From the NCBI GenBank assembly GCA_020349965.1, contig CP070705.1:890782-948178 (forward strand): a stretch of 57,397 nucleotides of DNA, read 5' to 3'. A model generated the notes under the pieces. It searched no databases. It saw only the letters and a list, made by a program, of their open reading frames with translations, and had not been told where the DNA came from. This stretch comes from Caldifarciminota bacterium. Lineage in GTDB: Bacteria; Hydrothermota; Tepidihabitantia; SM23-42. This document shows, in pieces, positions 16,301-24,771 of this stretch. Numbering within the stretch: the stretch's first letter is position 1; each line of letters starts with the position of its first letter. The position numbers and the translations under genes were made by a program.

Positions 16301-16757
16301 GGTCACCCATTGCAATCTTATAGGGAATTTCGCCTTTGAGGCATCCGGAAAGTCCGATCAAGCCCTTGCAATGTTCGGAGAGTAATTCCTTATCGATACG
16401 GGGTTTGTAGTAGAAACCTTCAAGAAAAGCCAATGACGATAGTTTTATCAGATTCTTATACCCGGCCTCATTTTCGCAAAGAAGTGTGAGGTGGAATGAA
16501 CTCTCGGGTATCCGCATATCCCTCGACTGGTCCAAACGCGACCTTGGGGCGATGTATGTCTCAATACCAATGATCGGTTTTATGCCAAGTTTGCGCGCGC
16601 TGATGTAGAACTCGATCGCCCCGAACATATTGCCGTGATCCGTAATGGCCAGAGCTGGCATCTCGTAGTTTGCCGCACGCTCGGTCATGCGGTCGATCTT
16701 CATCGCACCGTCGAGCAATGAGTATTCTGTGTGATTATGGAGATGTACAAATCTCAT
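13398..16757 (-). CDS. dnaE: DNA polymerase III alpha subunit
   Basis: 1119 aa. N-terminal PHP domain with '[15 protein letters not shown]' and 'ITDHGNM', and later '[10 protein letters not shown]', so its metal ligands look largely intact. The polymerase core has '[23 protein letters not shown]' (split motif) and the catalytic '[14 protein letters not shown]' with its paired Asp. Helix-hairpin-helix and OB-fold regions follow ('[19 protein letters not shown]'). Replicative polymerase. It lies in a run with mglB, mglA and a Zn-ribbon gene upstream and shows no obvious promoter or good ribosome binding site of its own, consistent with read-through. Confidence 0.98.
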   Translation of the reverse strand: [1119 protein letters not shown]

Positions 16758-16800
16758 TCATGCACCATATAAGACTTAATTCTCGCTCATATACCGCCTG

Positions 16801-17088
16801 CTACTCAGGCTCAGAACCGCCCAGCGGTAGATTCAAGGGGTTGGCGCAGTAGATCTCTTTGCAGCGAGGACACAGGACGTACTGAAATTCTCTGTATACC
16901 TCTTCATTTATCAGTTCCTCAGGATATGACTTCACTTTCTCGAATTCCTCCGAAATATCATATTTCTCATCTTTGATATTGATCACACCATCGAAGCCGG
17001 AAGAGACCTTTATGAGCAGGCTGTAAAACAGGTCACCGGGCTGAATGATGCGGCTACACCTACTGCAGATTCCTGATGACACCGTCAA
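16801..17088 (-). CDS. Small zinc-ribbon-like protein of unknown function
   Basis: 95 aa. Two cysteine pairs, 'CSRC' near the N-terminus and 'LCPRCKEIYC' near the C-terminus, suggest a zinc ribbon split by a central acidic segment of about 50 residues ('DISEEFEKVKSYPEELI'). The start is a TTG or, two codons later, a GTG; AGGA lies just upstream. It sits 27 nt after mglA and 43 nt before dnaE in the same direction. No known family recognised. Confidence 0.7.
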   Translation of the reverse strand: MTVSSGICSRCSRIIQPGDLFYSLLIKVSSGFDGVINIKDEKYDISEEFEKVKSYPEELINEEVYREFQYVLCPRCKEIYCANPLNLPLGGSEPE

Positions 17089-17115
17089 TTCCTAAGCGAT
17101 CCGGGGCTATACATT

Positions 17116-17697
17116 TTAAGCCAAGGCCTTAAGAACCTGTTTGCAGATCTCCTTTAGGGTTTCAAATACGCCGATCCCCTGAGTGGCTACAGCTTCGAAG
17201 TAACGGTATTCATTCCTTGGATTTAAGATATTCTGCAACTCTTCCACCGACGTGATGTTAGGCAAATCCCTCTTATTGTACTGAAGGACTAACGGCACTT
17301 TATCCAACGTAAGATTGTGCGCTTTCAAATTGTCATTCAAGTTGTCCAGCGATTCAATGTTCTCATCAAAACGTTCAATCTGCGAATCGGCCACAAAAAC
17401 TATACCATCAACGCCCTTGAGGATGAGTTTCCTGGAGGCATTGTAGAAAACCTGACCCGGAACGGTGTAAAGATGAAATCTTGTGTTGAAACCTTTAATC
17501 GTCCCGAGATCGACCGGCAGGAAGTCGAAGAACAACGTCCGGTCGAGTTCAGTTGCCAGGCTTATCAACTTTCCTTTGATCGAGGGATTCAATTTCGAAT
17601 AGACGTACTTGATATTTGTCGTCTTCCCGCCCAGACCCGGGCCGTAGAAGACGATCTTGGAGTTTATCTCCCTCGATGCATAGTTAATTAGCGCCAT
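17116..17697 (-). CDS. mglA: MglA-type Ras-like GTPase
   Basis: 193 aa. P-loop [10 protein letters not shown] (about residues 19-28), switch region '[17 protein letters not shown]' and base-recognition 'QYNKRDLP'. MglA GTPases set cell polarity and direct gliding or type IV pilus placement together with the MglB activator. The roadblock-domain MglB-like gene lies just upstream, the usual pair. The P-loop carries PGLGG as in bacterial MglA. Transcribed from the leaderless mglB promoter. Confidence 0.95.
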   Translation of the reverse strand: MALINYASREINSKIVFYGPGLGGKTTNIKYVYSKLNPSIKGKLISLATELDRTLFFDFLPVDLGTIKGFNTRFHLYTVPGQVFYNASRKLILKGVDGIVFVADSQIERFDENIESLDNLNDNLKAHNLTLDKVPLVLQYNKRDLPNITSVEELQNILNPRNEYRYFEAVATQGIGVFETLKEICKQVLKALA

Positions 17698-17748
17698 AAT
17701 ATTCTATCCAAATAGTCTTAATATATCCTTGAAAAACCCACACCGCAG

Positions 17749-18243
17749 TTACATCCCGAAGAGTTTGTCTATTTCCTCTTCGGCCATCCGTGTGAAATCG
17801 TCGTCGATCTCTTTTCTGGGCCCAGATTCTCGTCTGACCTTATTGAATATTCCCCTAAAGATCTTCTCAAGCTCGGCGACCGTGCTCTTCGTCTTCACCC
17901 GCACCAGGCCGAGCGTGGTACGATTGTCGAATATCACGGCCAGGATGATACGGTCAGCGACCAGGCTCACATACAGGTTCTCCCTCTCTCCCTGATGAAA
18001 GAGCGTAGAAAATTCCCTTTCGCCGATCAGCGAGGCAAGCTGGCTCGTCGCTGCAAAATCCGCCGCCGAGAGCGTTGCGAACGAAGACGTATCCATACGG
18101 CTCGTATCGCCGGTCGAAGTGATGAGTTGGCCCTCACGGTCGATGAGTAATATTATCTTGGCGTGGGTCCCCTGCAGGAGGCGGTTCATCGCGTCATTTA
18201 TCGACCAAAAATCTTGTTCGAAAATATTTATACCTTCCTGCAT
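17749..18243 (-). CDS. mglB: MglB-like roadblock/LC7 domain protein
   Basis: 164 aa. Roadblock/LC7 domain at about residues 15-125 ('AKIILLIDREGQLITSTGD', 'LYVSLVADRIILAVIFD', 'TTLGLVRVKTKSTVAELE'), plus a charged C-terminal tail. MglB is the GTPase-activating partner of MglA, and mglA follows after 51 nt. The TATAAT box lies exactly 6 nt before the ATG, so the transcript starts on the start codon. First gene of the run that continues into dnaE. Confidence 0.9.
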   Translation of the reverse strand: MQEGINIFEQDFWSINDAMNRLLQGTHAKIILLIDREGQLITSTGDTSRMDTSSFATLSAADFAATSQLASLIGEREFSTLFHQGERENLYVSLVADRIILAVIFDNRTTLGLVRVKTKSTVAELEKIFRGIFNKVRRESGPRKEIDDDFTRMAEEEIDKLFGM

Positions 18244-18249
18244 TGAGCT

Positions 18250-18277
18250 ATTATAAATAGGATTGCTGTAAAGTCAA
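18250..18277 (-). promoter_or_regulatory. Promoter of the mglB-mglA-dnaE run (leaderless)
   Basis: On the minus strand TTGACT, 16-nt spacer, TATAAT, 6 nt, ATG. Confidence 0.85.
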
Positions 18278-18340
18278 GATAAATTAATCTCACCAAGGGC
18301 AATAATCGGGCCTCCGACAATGCCTGAACTCATGAGTCAT

Positions 18341-19360
18341 TCAGAAGGACTTGAAAGCGCGTAGCAAGATTTTAATGGTGAATTTTGGAACGCCAAAAGT
18401 TACGATACCCCACCAAAAGCCAATGCCCCACGACAAATGTAATACAAAGAATACCAAGGGCAGCAGTGGTAAACACTTCCACGATGTCCTTCTTGCTGCC
18501 TTGAAAGAAGCTACAACGCAAGATACTCCATAGATAATGGGTACAACAATGCCTATTCGCCAAGATATGAACATAGTTATCATCGATAATAGCAATAGAA
18601 GCACAAAGATCGGAGCCATGATATGCCGCCATCTCAAGGAAGCAGGATGTGCCACAAGGGTTCGGATTTTCCAATACCCATAACGGGAATATTGTCGCGC
18701 AAAAGAAAAAAGAGTACTTCTCACATAATATTGACAATGTATCCGGGGAGATAGCAATATCTTACCGCCCGCCTTACGAAGACGGTAATTCAATTCATAG
18801 TCTTCATTAATGACCCATTCCTCGTTGAATCCACCAAGCCTGTCAAGTGTTCTCTTATACCAAGCACCCGGGAAGACAGTATCCACCCATTGTTGCTTGT
18901 TTGAATAACGAAATCTTGCATCACCAATGCCAAACGGTGTAGTTATTGCAACCGCTATCGCGTCACTAATATAGCTAGTACCAACAGCGCATTGTACACC
19001 ACTCACATTATCCGCACCAGTAGTTTCAAGCGCCTCAACACACTGCTTCACGTAATCTACAGCATAGGTTGTGTGCGCATTCATACAAAGAATGATCTTG
19101 CCGTGCGCCGCACTTATCCCCAAATTCAAGCCGGCTGATTGGATACGCTTGGGATTGTCGATCAAGTGAACAAAGGAATGTTCTTTGGAATACGCTTTTA
19201 CAATTTCCCTTGAACGATCAGTACTCATACCATCGATAACAATTATTTCTATGAACTGCTGAGGATAGTCGTTCGCGAGTACCGAATCGAGACATCGCAC
19301 AATGTATCGTTCTTCGTTTAACATCGGAATGAGTATTGAAATAGTGGGTAAAGGCTTCAT
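18341..19360 (-). CDS. Glycosyltransferase family 2, membrane-associated
   Basis: 339 aa. N-terminal GT-A domain with 'ISILIPMLNEERYIVRCLDS', 'IIVIDGMSTDRSREIV' and acidic 'INEDYELNYRLRKAGGK' (the ED acceptor motif). The last about 100 residues are hydrophobic with two to three membrane helices. It resembles family-2 enzymes of exopolysaccharide synthesis such as succinoglycan ExoA-like proteins. Last gene of the wbpB-D-E-like run; 101 nt separate it from the aminotransferase and I see no promoter there. Confidence 0.9.
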   Translation of the reverse strand: MKPLPTISILIPMLNEERYIVRCLDSVLANDYPQQFIEIIVIDGMSTDRSREIVKAYSKEHSFVHLIDNPKRIQSAGLNLGISAAHGKIILCMNAHTTYAVDYVKQCVEALETTGADNVSGVQCAVGTSYISDAIAVAITTPFGIGDARFRYSNKQQWVDTVFPGAWYKRTLDRLGGFNEEWVINEDYELNYRLRKAGGKILLSPRIHCQYYVRSTLFSFARQYSRYGYWKIRTLVAHPASLRWRHIMAPIFVLLLLLSMITMFISWRIGIVVPIIYGVSCVVASFKAARRTSWKCLPLLPLVFFVLHLSWGIGFWWGIVTFGVPKFTIKILLRAFKSF

Positions 19361-19461
19361 CCTAATGTCTTATTCAACGCGAACACTAAGAACTGCATCC
19401 TACATCCGTAATCCTTGCACAACCACGAGCCAAGCACGTTATCAATAAACCTCAGATCTAG

Positions 19462-20619
19462 TTACCTATGCTCTGGCCACCTGCTTATTGCGTCACACAC
19501 ATACTCAACCTCTTCAGCAGTCAGCTCGGGGAACATCGGAAGTGAAATCACTTCTCGTGCGCACGCTTCGGATACGGAGAAATCTCCTTCTTTGTACGAC
19601 AGATGTTGGTATGCCTCCTGGAGATGAACAGGCGTAGGATAGTGTACAGAGCTCCCAATGCCGGAGTCTTTTAAGAAATTCACGAACACATCCCTATTCT
19701 TTGAGCGGACAACATAAAGATGATAAACATGTTTTCGCTCCGCGAGTTCTTTAGGCACGATTATTCCATCTATGTCCGACAAATGTTTACCATAAATGGC
19801 TGCGTTACTCCTGCGTTCTTCATTCCATCGATCGAGATGCCCAAGTTTCACATTTAGAATTGCGGCCTGCAAACCGTCCATTTTGAAATTCCAACCTTCA
19901 AATGCATGCAGGTTTTTCGCTCTCTGCCCATGGTCTATCAGCAATCTGATTTTTTCAGATAGCTTGGCATCTTTCGTCGTCACCATACCACCTTGTCCAT
20001 AAGCACCCAGATTCTTACTTGGATAGAAACTGAATGCTCCGATATCGCCAATCGAACCTGCCTTCTTGCCTCCGTATTCAGCACCATGCGCTTGAGCAGC
20101 ATCCTCAACAACATATAGATTATACTGCTGAGCGATTTCGAGAATTTGCCGCATATCTGCCATCTGACCATACAGATGCACCGGCAACACCGCTTTGACT
20201 CGGACGTTTCTTGATTTGTCGACTAATACGCCGCCATCCTGTGTGCAAGACCCTTCAATATATTCAATGATCTTATCAGTACTAATGTTATAAGAATCCT
20301 CATCAATATCTACAAAAACCGGCGTCGCGCCAGTAAGCGAAATCGCTTCGACTGTAGCAATAAATGTATGTGGGATCGTTATAACCGCATCACCCGTGCC
20401 GATACCAAGCGCTCTTAGAGCAACATACAATGCACTGGTACCACTCGAAACCCCTATTGCATGATCAACGCCACAATATGCCGCAAAATTCTCTTCGAAA
20501 TCCTTGACCTTAACACCAGCAACAAAGGCACACGATTGAATGGTATCATGAATCGCCCGGTCAATCTCATCTTTGATTGTTTGATATTGCTTATTAAGGT
20601 CCATAAAAGGAACCTGCAT
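19462..20619 (-). CDS. DegT/DnrJ/EryC1/StrS-type sugar aminotransferase (WbpE-like)
   Basis: 385 aa PLP enzyme. Motifs: 'GVSSGTSALYVALRALGIG', 'VVEDAAQAHGAEY' and the PLP lysine in 'FSFYPSKNLGAYGQGGMV'. The C-terminal 'SVHYPTPVHLQEAY' is typical of the family. The start follows GAAGGAGG. With the adjacent dehydrogenase and acetyltransferase it fits the WbpE step: transamination of the 3-keto UDP-sugar to UDP-2-acetamido-3-amino-glucuronate. Confidence 0.93.
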   Translation of the reverse strand: MQVPFMDLNKQYQTIKDEIDRAIHDTIQSCAFVAGVKVKDFEENFAAYCGVDHAIGVSSGTSALYVALRALGIGTGDAVITIPHTFIATVEAISLTGATPVFVDIDEDSYNISTDKIIEYIEGSCTQDGGVLVDKSRNVRVKAVLPVHLYGQMADMRQILEIAQQYNLYVVEDAAQAHGAEYGGKKAGSIGDIGAFSFYPSKNLGAYGQGGMVTTKDAKLSEKIRLLIDHGQRAKNLHAFEGWNFKMDGLQAAILNVKLGHLDRWNEERRSNAAIYGKHLSDIDGIIVPKELAERKHVYHLYVVRSKNRDVFVNFLKDSGIGSSVHYPTPVHLQEAYQHLSYKEGDFSVSEACAREVISLPMFPELTAEEVEYVCDAISRWPEHR

Positions 20620-20640
20620 TGAACCTCCTTCTTTAATTTT

Positions 20641-21120
20641 CTATTCGATTTCGTGAATCTTTCTGCGTGTTACTCGTGCAGGTACACCAACAACAATAGC
20701 GTTCGCAGGCACATCTTTTGTAACAACGCTCCCCGCACCAACGATTGCGTTCTCGCCTATCGTAACACCACACATTATTGTCGAACTTGAACCGATTGAA
20801 GCACCGTTCTTCACGAACGTTGGTACAACCTGCCAATCTGCTTCCGTTTGAAGCGCCCCAGCTGCAGATGTTGCGCGAGGATATTTGTCATTTACGAAGG
20901 TAACATTATGACCTACGAAAACATTGTCTTCAATGGTAACACCCTCACAGATGAAGGTATGTGTAGATATCTTGCAATTCTTCCCGATATAAGCGTTCTT
21001 TTGTATTTCAACGAATGAACCGATCTTCGTGTTATCACCAATGGTGCATCCATACAAATTCACGTAGCCGAATATCTTCACATTCTTACCTAGTTTAACG
21101 TCTCTTATTAATTGATCCAT
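20641..21120 (-). CDS. Hexapeptide-repeat N-acetyltransferase (WbpD/WlbB-like)
   Basis: 159 aa left-handed beta-helix protein. Hexapeptide repeats run throughout ('[16 protein letters not shown]', '[16 protein letters not shown]', '[18 protein letters not shown]'). The segment '[10 protein letters not shown]' followed by '[18 protein letters not shown]' closely matches the WbpD/WlbB subgroup that acetylates the 3-amino group of UDP-2-acetamido-3-amino-2,3-dideoxyglucuronate. It lies between the dehydrogenase and aminotransferase genes, the same functional trio as in the Pseudomonas B-band O-antigen locus. Confidence 0.9.
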   Translation of the reverse strand: MDQLIRDVKLGKNVKIFGYVNLYGCTIGDNTKIGSFVEIQKNAYIGKNCKISTHTFICEGVTIEDNVFVGHNVTFVNDKYPRATSAAGALQTEADWQVVPTFVKNGASIGSSSTIMCGVTIGENAIVGAGSVVTKDVPANAIVVGVPARVTRRKIHEIE

Positions 21121-21133
21121 ACCATTAGCCTGG

Positions 21134-22132
21134 CTATAACTCCACCACCAGACCTTTATTCTTTATTGACTTCTCGGCAGCTTCCAGGATTCTGATGATG
21201 TTAAGCCCAGCCACACCATCAGTCAAGGGTTTGCGGCGCGCATTAATGCTTTCAACGAACTCATTCGCCACTGCAGCCAGGGGTTCAGTCGTTCCAAACT
21301 TGGGTGCATACATATCTCCCATACGATACTGCACCAAAATTTTATCAACCTCCTCTTTAGTCGTTACTTCCACACCCTTGTCATATATCTTTATTTTTTC
21401 AAACGCTTCCATGTCATCATACACTATCATTTTGTTTGATCCGCCGATCAAAATCCTTCGGACTTTAACCGGCGCCAGCCAACTAACATGTACATGTGCT
21501 ATGCAATTATCGGCGAAGAACATCGTTACGTAGGCAATATCTTCATATTTGTCATAATGACTCCACCCGACGGCAGAGACTGCGACTGGCTTCTTGTTCA
21601 GCAAGAAATCCATAATTGAGATATCGTGTGGAGCTAAATCCCAGACGACATTTATGTCGCCCTGAAAAAGACCCAGGTTTACTCGCACGGCATCATAGTA
21701 AAGTATATCACCTATTTCTTTGCTATCGATCAAATCACGCATCTTTTGTACTGCACCATTATATACGAAAGTATGATCGACCATTAGTGCGCAACTATTC
21801 TTTTCTGCGAGGTCAATTAATTCTGCAGCCTCTTGAGTACTACCCGTCATCGGTTTCTCAATGAGGACATGTTTTTTCTGCTCCAATGCGGCCTTTGCCA
21901 GTTCGAAATGACTGCTCAGCGGAGTAGCAATCACGACGCCGTTAATAGTTTTATCTCTTAGTATCTGATCATAGCTTGATGCCACATCTATACCAGGAAA
22001 ATCTTTCACCACTCTTTCGAGTCTCTCTTTCTTAAGATCGAAACACACAACGCTCTCAACGTCTGGATGTTTCGCAAAATTCCTTGTAAGGTTAGGGCCC
22101 CAATATCCAACCCCAATAATCGCTATTTTCAT
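21134..22132 (-). CDS. Gfo/Idh/MocA-type sugar dehydrogenase (WbpB/WlbA-like)
   Basis: 332 aa. N-terminal Rossmann '[17 protein letters not shown]', '[20 protein letters not shown]', 'HVLIEKPMT' (the conserved EKP) and '[11 protein letters not shown]' in the catalytic domain. In this context it should oxidise the C3 hydroxyl of UDP-GlcNAc-uronate (WbpB/WlbA). The GTG two codons before the chosen ATG lies between the -10 box and the start; with TATAAT 6 nt upstream of the ATG the message would be leaderless. Confidence 0.92.
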   Translation of the reverse strand: MKIAIIGVGYWGPNLTRNFAKHPDVESVVCFDLKKERLERVVKDFPGIDVASSYDQILRDKTINGVVIATPLSSHFELAKAALEQKKHVLIEKPMTGSTQEAAELIDLAEKNSCALMVDHTFVYNGAVQKMRDLIDSKEIGDILYYDAVRVNLGLFQGDINVVWDLAPHDISIMDFLLNKKPVAVSAVGWSHYDKYEDIAYVTMFFADNCIAHVHVSWLAPVKVRRILIGGSNKMIVYDDMEAFEKIKIYDKGVEVTTKEEVDKILVQYRMGDMYAPKFGTTEPLAAVANEFVESINARRKPLTDGVAGLNIIRILEAAEKSIKNKGLVVEL

Positions 22133-22138
22133 GGGCAC

Positions 22139-22166
22139 ATTATATGCAGGTAAATGGCAATGTCAA
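22139..22166 (-). promoter_or_regulatory. Promoter of the sugar-modification run (leaderless)
   Basis: On the minus strand TTGACA, 16-nt spacer, TATAAT, 6 nt, ATG. Perfect consensus boxes. Confidence 0.87.
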
Positions 22167-22204
22167 GTATATGCCCTGTGAGAATCAGTATTGTTGAATT
22201 GGTA

Positions 22205-23347
22205 TTAAGGCAAATCTTGATACAATTTTCTCAAACGTACCACCATATTCGGCCAATTACACTGGCTCTGGCCAGCCATTTGCGCATTCTTCTGGTAGTA
22301 ACGCAACATTTTCTTGTTCAAGAACGCACGGATAGTATCTGCAATCCTGTCATGCGAACTGTCCTCCACGAGCAATCCGCATTTGAATTTACGCACGGTT
22401 GGGCCAATCTCACCGTGGTCAGATCCTAACACAGCTCGGCCGTTCATTAGTGCAAACCCAAGACTGTTCGGCGATTGATATGCACTTATCGGCTGCTTGT
22501 CATTCAGTATATAACATATAACGTCGGCTGCGGCAGTATAATAAGGAACCATGGACAGAGGCACTACACCAAGGTAAGTTACATTATCCACATCCAGACA
22601 TGCTTCCTGAATCTTCATCTTTTGCACTCCGTCGCCACATATGATCAGCTTTGCTTCTGGTATCGATTTTACTGCATTAATAACGGGAAGTATTTCGCGA
22701 GATTTGTCCAAAATCCCGATATAAGCAATGAGTAACCTGTAACCTCCACCGTACATCCTTCTTATTGAGTACACACGTGCCTTGTTTAGAGGCACGAATT
22801 CTTGCCAATTCCCGATGACAACAACCTCTCTTGCTAGACGATCACTCCATTCAGCGCCAAGCTTGGTACTGGCAACGATAATAGCATCAGCAAACAGGAT
22901 GAGTACTCTTTCGAGAATTTCAACGAGAAACGCCACAAATCTTGGTGAGTTCATCAGAGTCATCCTTGAGTATTTCTCATGAGAATCGTAAATGAGCAGT
23001 TTCTTGTAGAATACCTTTAAAAAAACACCAACTATTAATGTATCTAAATCATGACAATGAACAATTTTGAAGGTTCTATTCTTTGAAATGCGGGCGGCCG
23101 TAGTCCAGTACAAAAAAAGCCTGAGTATTTTCCAAACACCGGTTCCATATGATGCACTTATCCTTACTCTCCTAATCTGTATACCAGAAATCTCCTCTTC
23201 AGTCCGATACCCACATTGGCGATCCCATGCAACAATCGTAACTCTGTATCCCAATTTTACAAGACTCCTTGCCTCTCTGTACACGCGTAAATCGGGTTTA
23301 AAGGGGTTTGAGAGTAACATGACTACATCTTTCTTGCTGCCATTCAT
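22205..23347 (-). CDS. Glycosyltransferase, GT-B fold (family 4-like)
   Basis: 380 aa. 'VVMLLSNPFKPDLRVYREARSL' at the N-terminus, 'KIVHCHDLDTLIVG', 'LLIAYIGILDKSREI', 'AYQSPNSLGFALMNGRAVLGSD' and 'CGLLVEDSS' are typical of retaining GT-B transferases. The ATG overlaps the stop of the upstream glycosyltransferase by an ATGA-type junction; the longer in-frame reading to 23404 would overlap that gene and is rejected. It adds a sugar in the surface-polysaccharide repeat unit; donor unknown. Confidence 0.88.
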   Translation of the reverse strand: MNGSKKDVVMLLSNPFKPDLRVYREARSLVKLGYRVTIVAWDRQCGYRTEEEISGIQIRRVRISASYGTGVWKILRLFLYWTTAARISKNRTFKIVHCHDLDTLIVGVFLKVFYKKLLIYDSHEKYSRMTLMNSPRFVAFLVEILERVLILFADAIIVASTKLGAEWSDRLAREVVVIGNWQEFVPLNKARVYSIRRMYGGGYRLLIAYIGILDKSREILPVINAVKSIPEAKLIICGDGVQKMKIQEACLDVDNVTYLGVVPLSMVPYYTAAADVICYILNDKQPISAYQSPNSLGFALMNGRAVLGSDHGEIGPTVRKFKCGLLVEDSSHDRIADTIRAFLNKKMLRYYQKNAQMAGQSQCNWPNMVVRLRKLYQDLP

Positions 23348-24477
23348 CTTTCTTCTAATACTCCTTGGTAAACTTGAATCATCTTTTCTACACAATTTGA
23401 CCATTCAAATTCGGCCGTCACAAACTTTCTACCGTTCCTACCCAATTTTCTTCTCAAGGAGGGATCCTTGATCAGCGTAAGACATGCGTCTGCAATTGCG
23501 CATTCATCCCGGGGAGGCACCAGTATCCCCGTCACTCCGTCCCGAACGGCTTCTCGTATCCCCCCAAGATCAGAGGCGACAATGGGAATTTCCATCGCCG
23601 AAGCCTCGATTGCCGCAACACCGAATACTTCACTCTCGTAAACCGACGGCATCACGAAAATGTCGGTATCTTCTAGAATTTCAACGACCTGTCCATGGGG
23701 TATTCCGCCCAGGAAATTAACATACTTTTCTATCTTAAGATCTGCCGCCAGTTTCTTCAAATATTCATCTTGCGGCCCAGTTCCAACAATATTGATCGCT
23801 ATATTACGTGTTCTTTTAAGCAAATGCGGTACTGCCATCAATAGAAAACGCGGTCCATATTTCTCCTTTAGGTGTTTGATAAAACTGATAACAATAATGT
23901 TTTGTTTCCTTGATCTCCTTCTCTTGAAAAGATCCGTTTCCACGCCAAAAGGTATCACTTTGGGTGTGCGTTTTACATACCTCTGTATATGCCATGCGAG
24001 AAATTCGGTGGTCGCAGTTATCCTTTTTGCCCATTTCAAAAGTGCTTTTTTGTATAGAATCAGCGCCAAAGGTTCACGTCCATGATCGTATATAATATCG
24101 TTCCCCCATGGTGACACGACCAATTTCCGGATTCTCCAGAAGGCTAACGCCAAGGGTGTATTGACAAGATAGTGAACGTGGAGAATATCCGGCTTGATTT
24201 GCCTAATGGCGCGGCGTAAGAGGAAAACCATCTTAACGCCTCGTAATAACCTCAGGTACTTCTCATATCTTGGTTTGCCTCGCATACTGGAACAAGAAAT
24301 GTCATAAACGCGCACTGCATCTAATGCAGCCTTTCTATATGAGATGATTGACAAGTTGCAGCCTGCATTTCTTAGGGCAATTGCCCACCTTCTGAGGTGA
24401 ACGCTCGACAGATCACCAAAAAGACAGATTTTGGATTTCAATATACCCTCATCTAGGTGTTTTAAATCATTTCTCAT
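23344..24477 (-). CDS. Glycosyltransferase family 4
   Basis: 377 aa GT-B enzyme. 'ICLFGDLSSVHLRRWAIALRNAG' at the start, 'PDILHVHYLVNTPLAL' and 'VVSPWGNDI' mid-protein, and the donor-site 'IFVMPSVYESEVFGVAAIEASAM' with the E-x7-E pattern and 'GILVPPRD'. Its promoter predicts a leader of about 3 nt. It starts the leftward half of the divergent polysaccharide locus and is translationally coupled to the next transferase. Confidence 0.93.
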   Translation of the reverse strand: MRNDLKHLDEGILKSKICLFGDLSSVHLRRWAIALRNAGCNLSIISYRKAALDAVRVYDISCSSMRGKPRYEKYLRLLRGVKMVFLLRRAIRQIKPDILHVHYLVNTPLALAFWRIRKLVVSPWGNDIIYDHGREPLALILYKKALLKWAKRITATTEFLAWHIQRYVKRTPKVIPFGVETDLFKRRRSRKQNIIVISFIKHLKEKYGPRFLLMAVPHLLKRTRNIAINIVGTGPQDEYLKKLAADLKIEKYVNFLGGIPHGQVVEILEDTDIFVMPSVYESEVFGVAAIEASAMEIPIVASDLGGIREAVRDGVTGILVPPRDECAIADACLTLIKDPSLRRKLGRNGRKFVTAEFEWSNCVEKMIQVYQGVLEER

Positions 24478-24486
24478 AGGATCAAT

Positions 24487-24514
24487 AGTATATGCACGAT
24501 GTGTAGCAAGTCAA
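24487..24514 (-). promoter_or_regulatory. Promoter of the leftward glycosyltransferase pair
   Basis: On the minus strand TTGACT, 16-nt spacer, TATACT, 9 nt, ATG; no Shine-Dalgarno between. Confidence 0.75.
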
Positions 24515-24587
24515 GTTACGGCTAATCTCAGCAAAAAAGCTCCATTCACCTTTAAGTATATACCCACATAGATCCATATCAGAAATC

Positions 24588-24615
24588 TTGACATCCTCGT
24601 CTTCCAGATTATATT
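24588..24615 (+). promoter_or_regulatory. Promoter of the rightward polysaccharide arm
   Basis: TTGACA, 16-nt spacer, TATATT. It lies 157 nt before the glycosidase-like gene and only 5 nt before a small reading frame at 24621. Confidence 0.6.
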
Positions 24616-24620
24616 CGTTT

Positions 24621-24731
24621 ATGAACGCAATGACACCTCACCATCGCTATGATCCTAACGCCTACCTGTTTGTACCTGCACTAACCTGGCAATCGAACGA
24701 CACTGTAGACATCAGGAGGTCTCTTCCATAA
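24621..24731 (+). CDS. Possible 36-residue leaderless leader peptide
   Basis: An ATG 5 nt after the TATATT box opens a 36-codon frame (MNAMTPHHRYDPNAYLFVPA...) ending at TAA. Its placement matches the leaderless pattern seen elsewhere here. There is no homology I recognise. It could be a real small protein, an upstream regulatory frame for the glycosidase-like gene, or chance. Confidence 0.25.
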   Translation: MNAMTPHHRYDPNAYLFVPALTWQSNDTVDIRRSLP

Positions 24732-24771
24732 GCAACCTTATGGCTGACTTGCGCTGCGCATTCAAACAGCA

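Noticed and set aside
16758-16800. Leaderless promoter directly before dnaE
   Set aside because: TATATG lies 8 nt before the ATG but there is no -35 resembling TTGACA at the right distance, so read-through is preferred.
23348-23404. Earlier start for the glycosyltransferase at 22205
   Set aside because: It lies inside the previous gene; the ATG overlapping that gene's stop codon is a standard coupled start.
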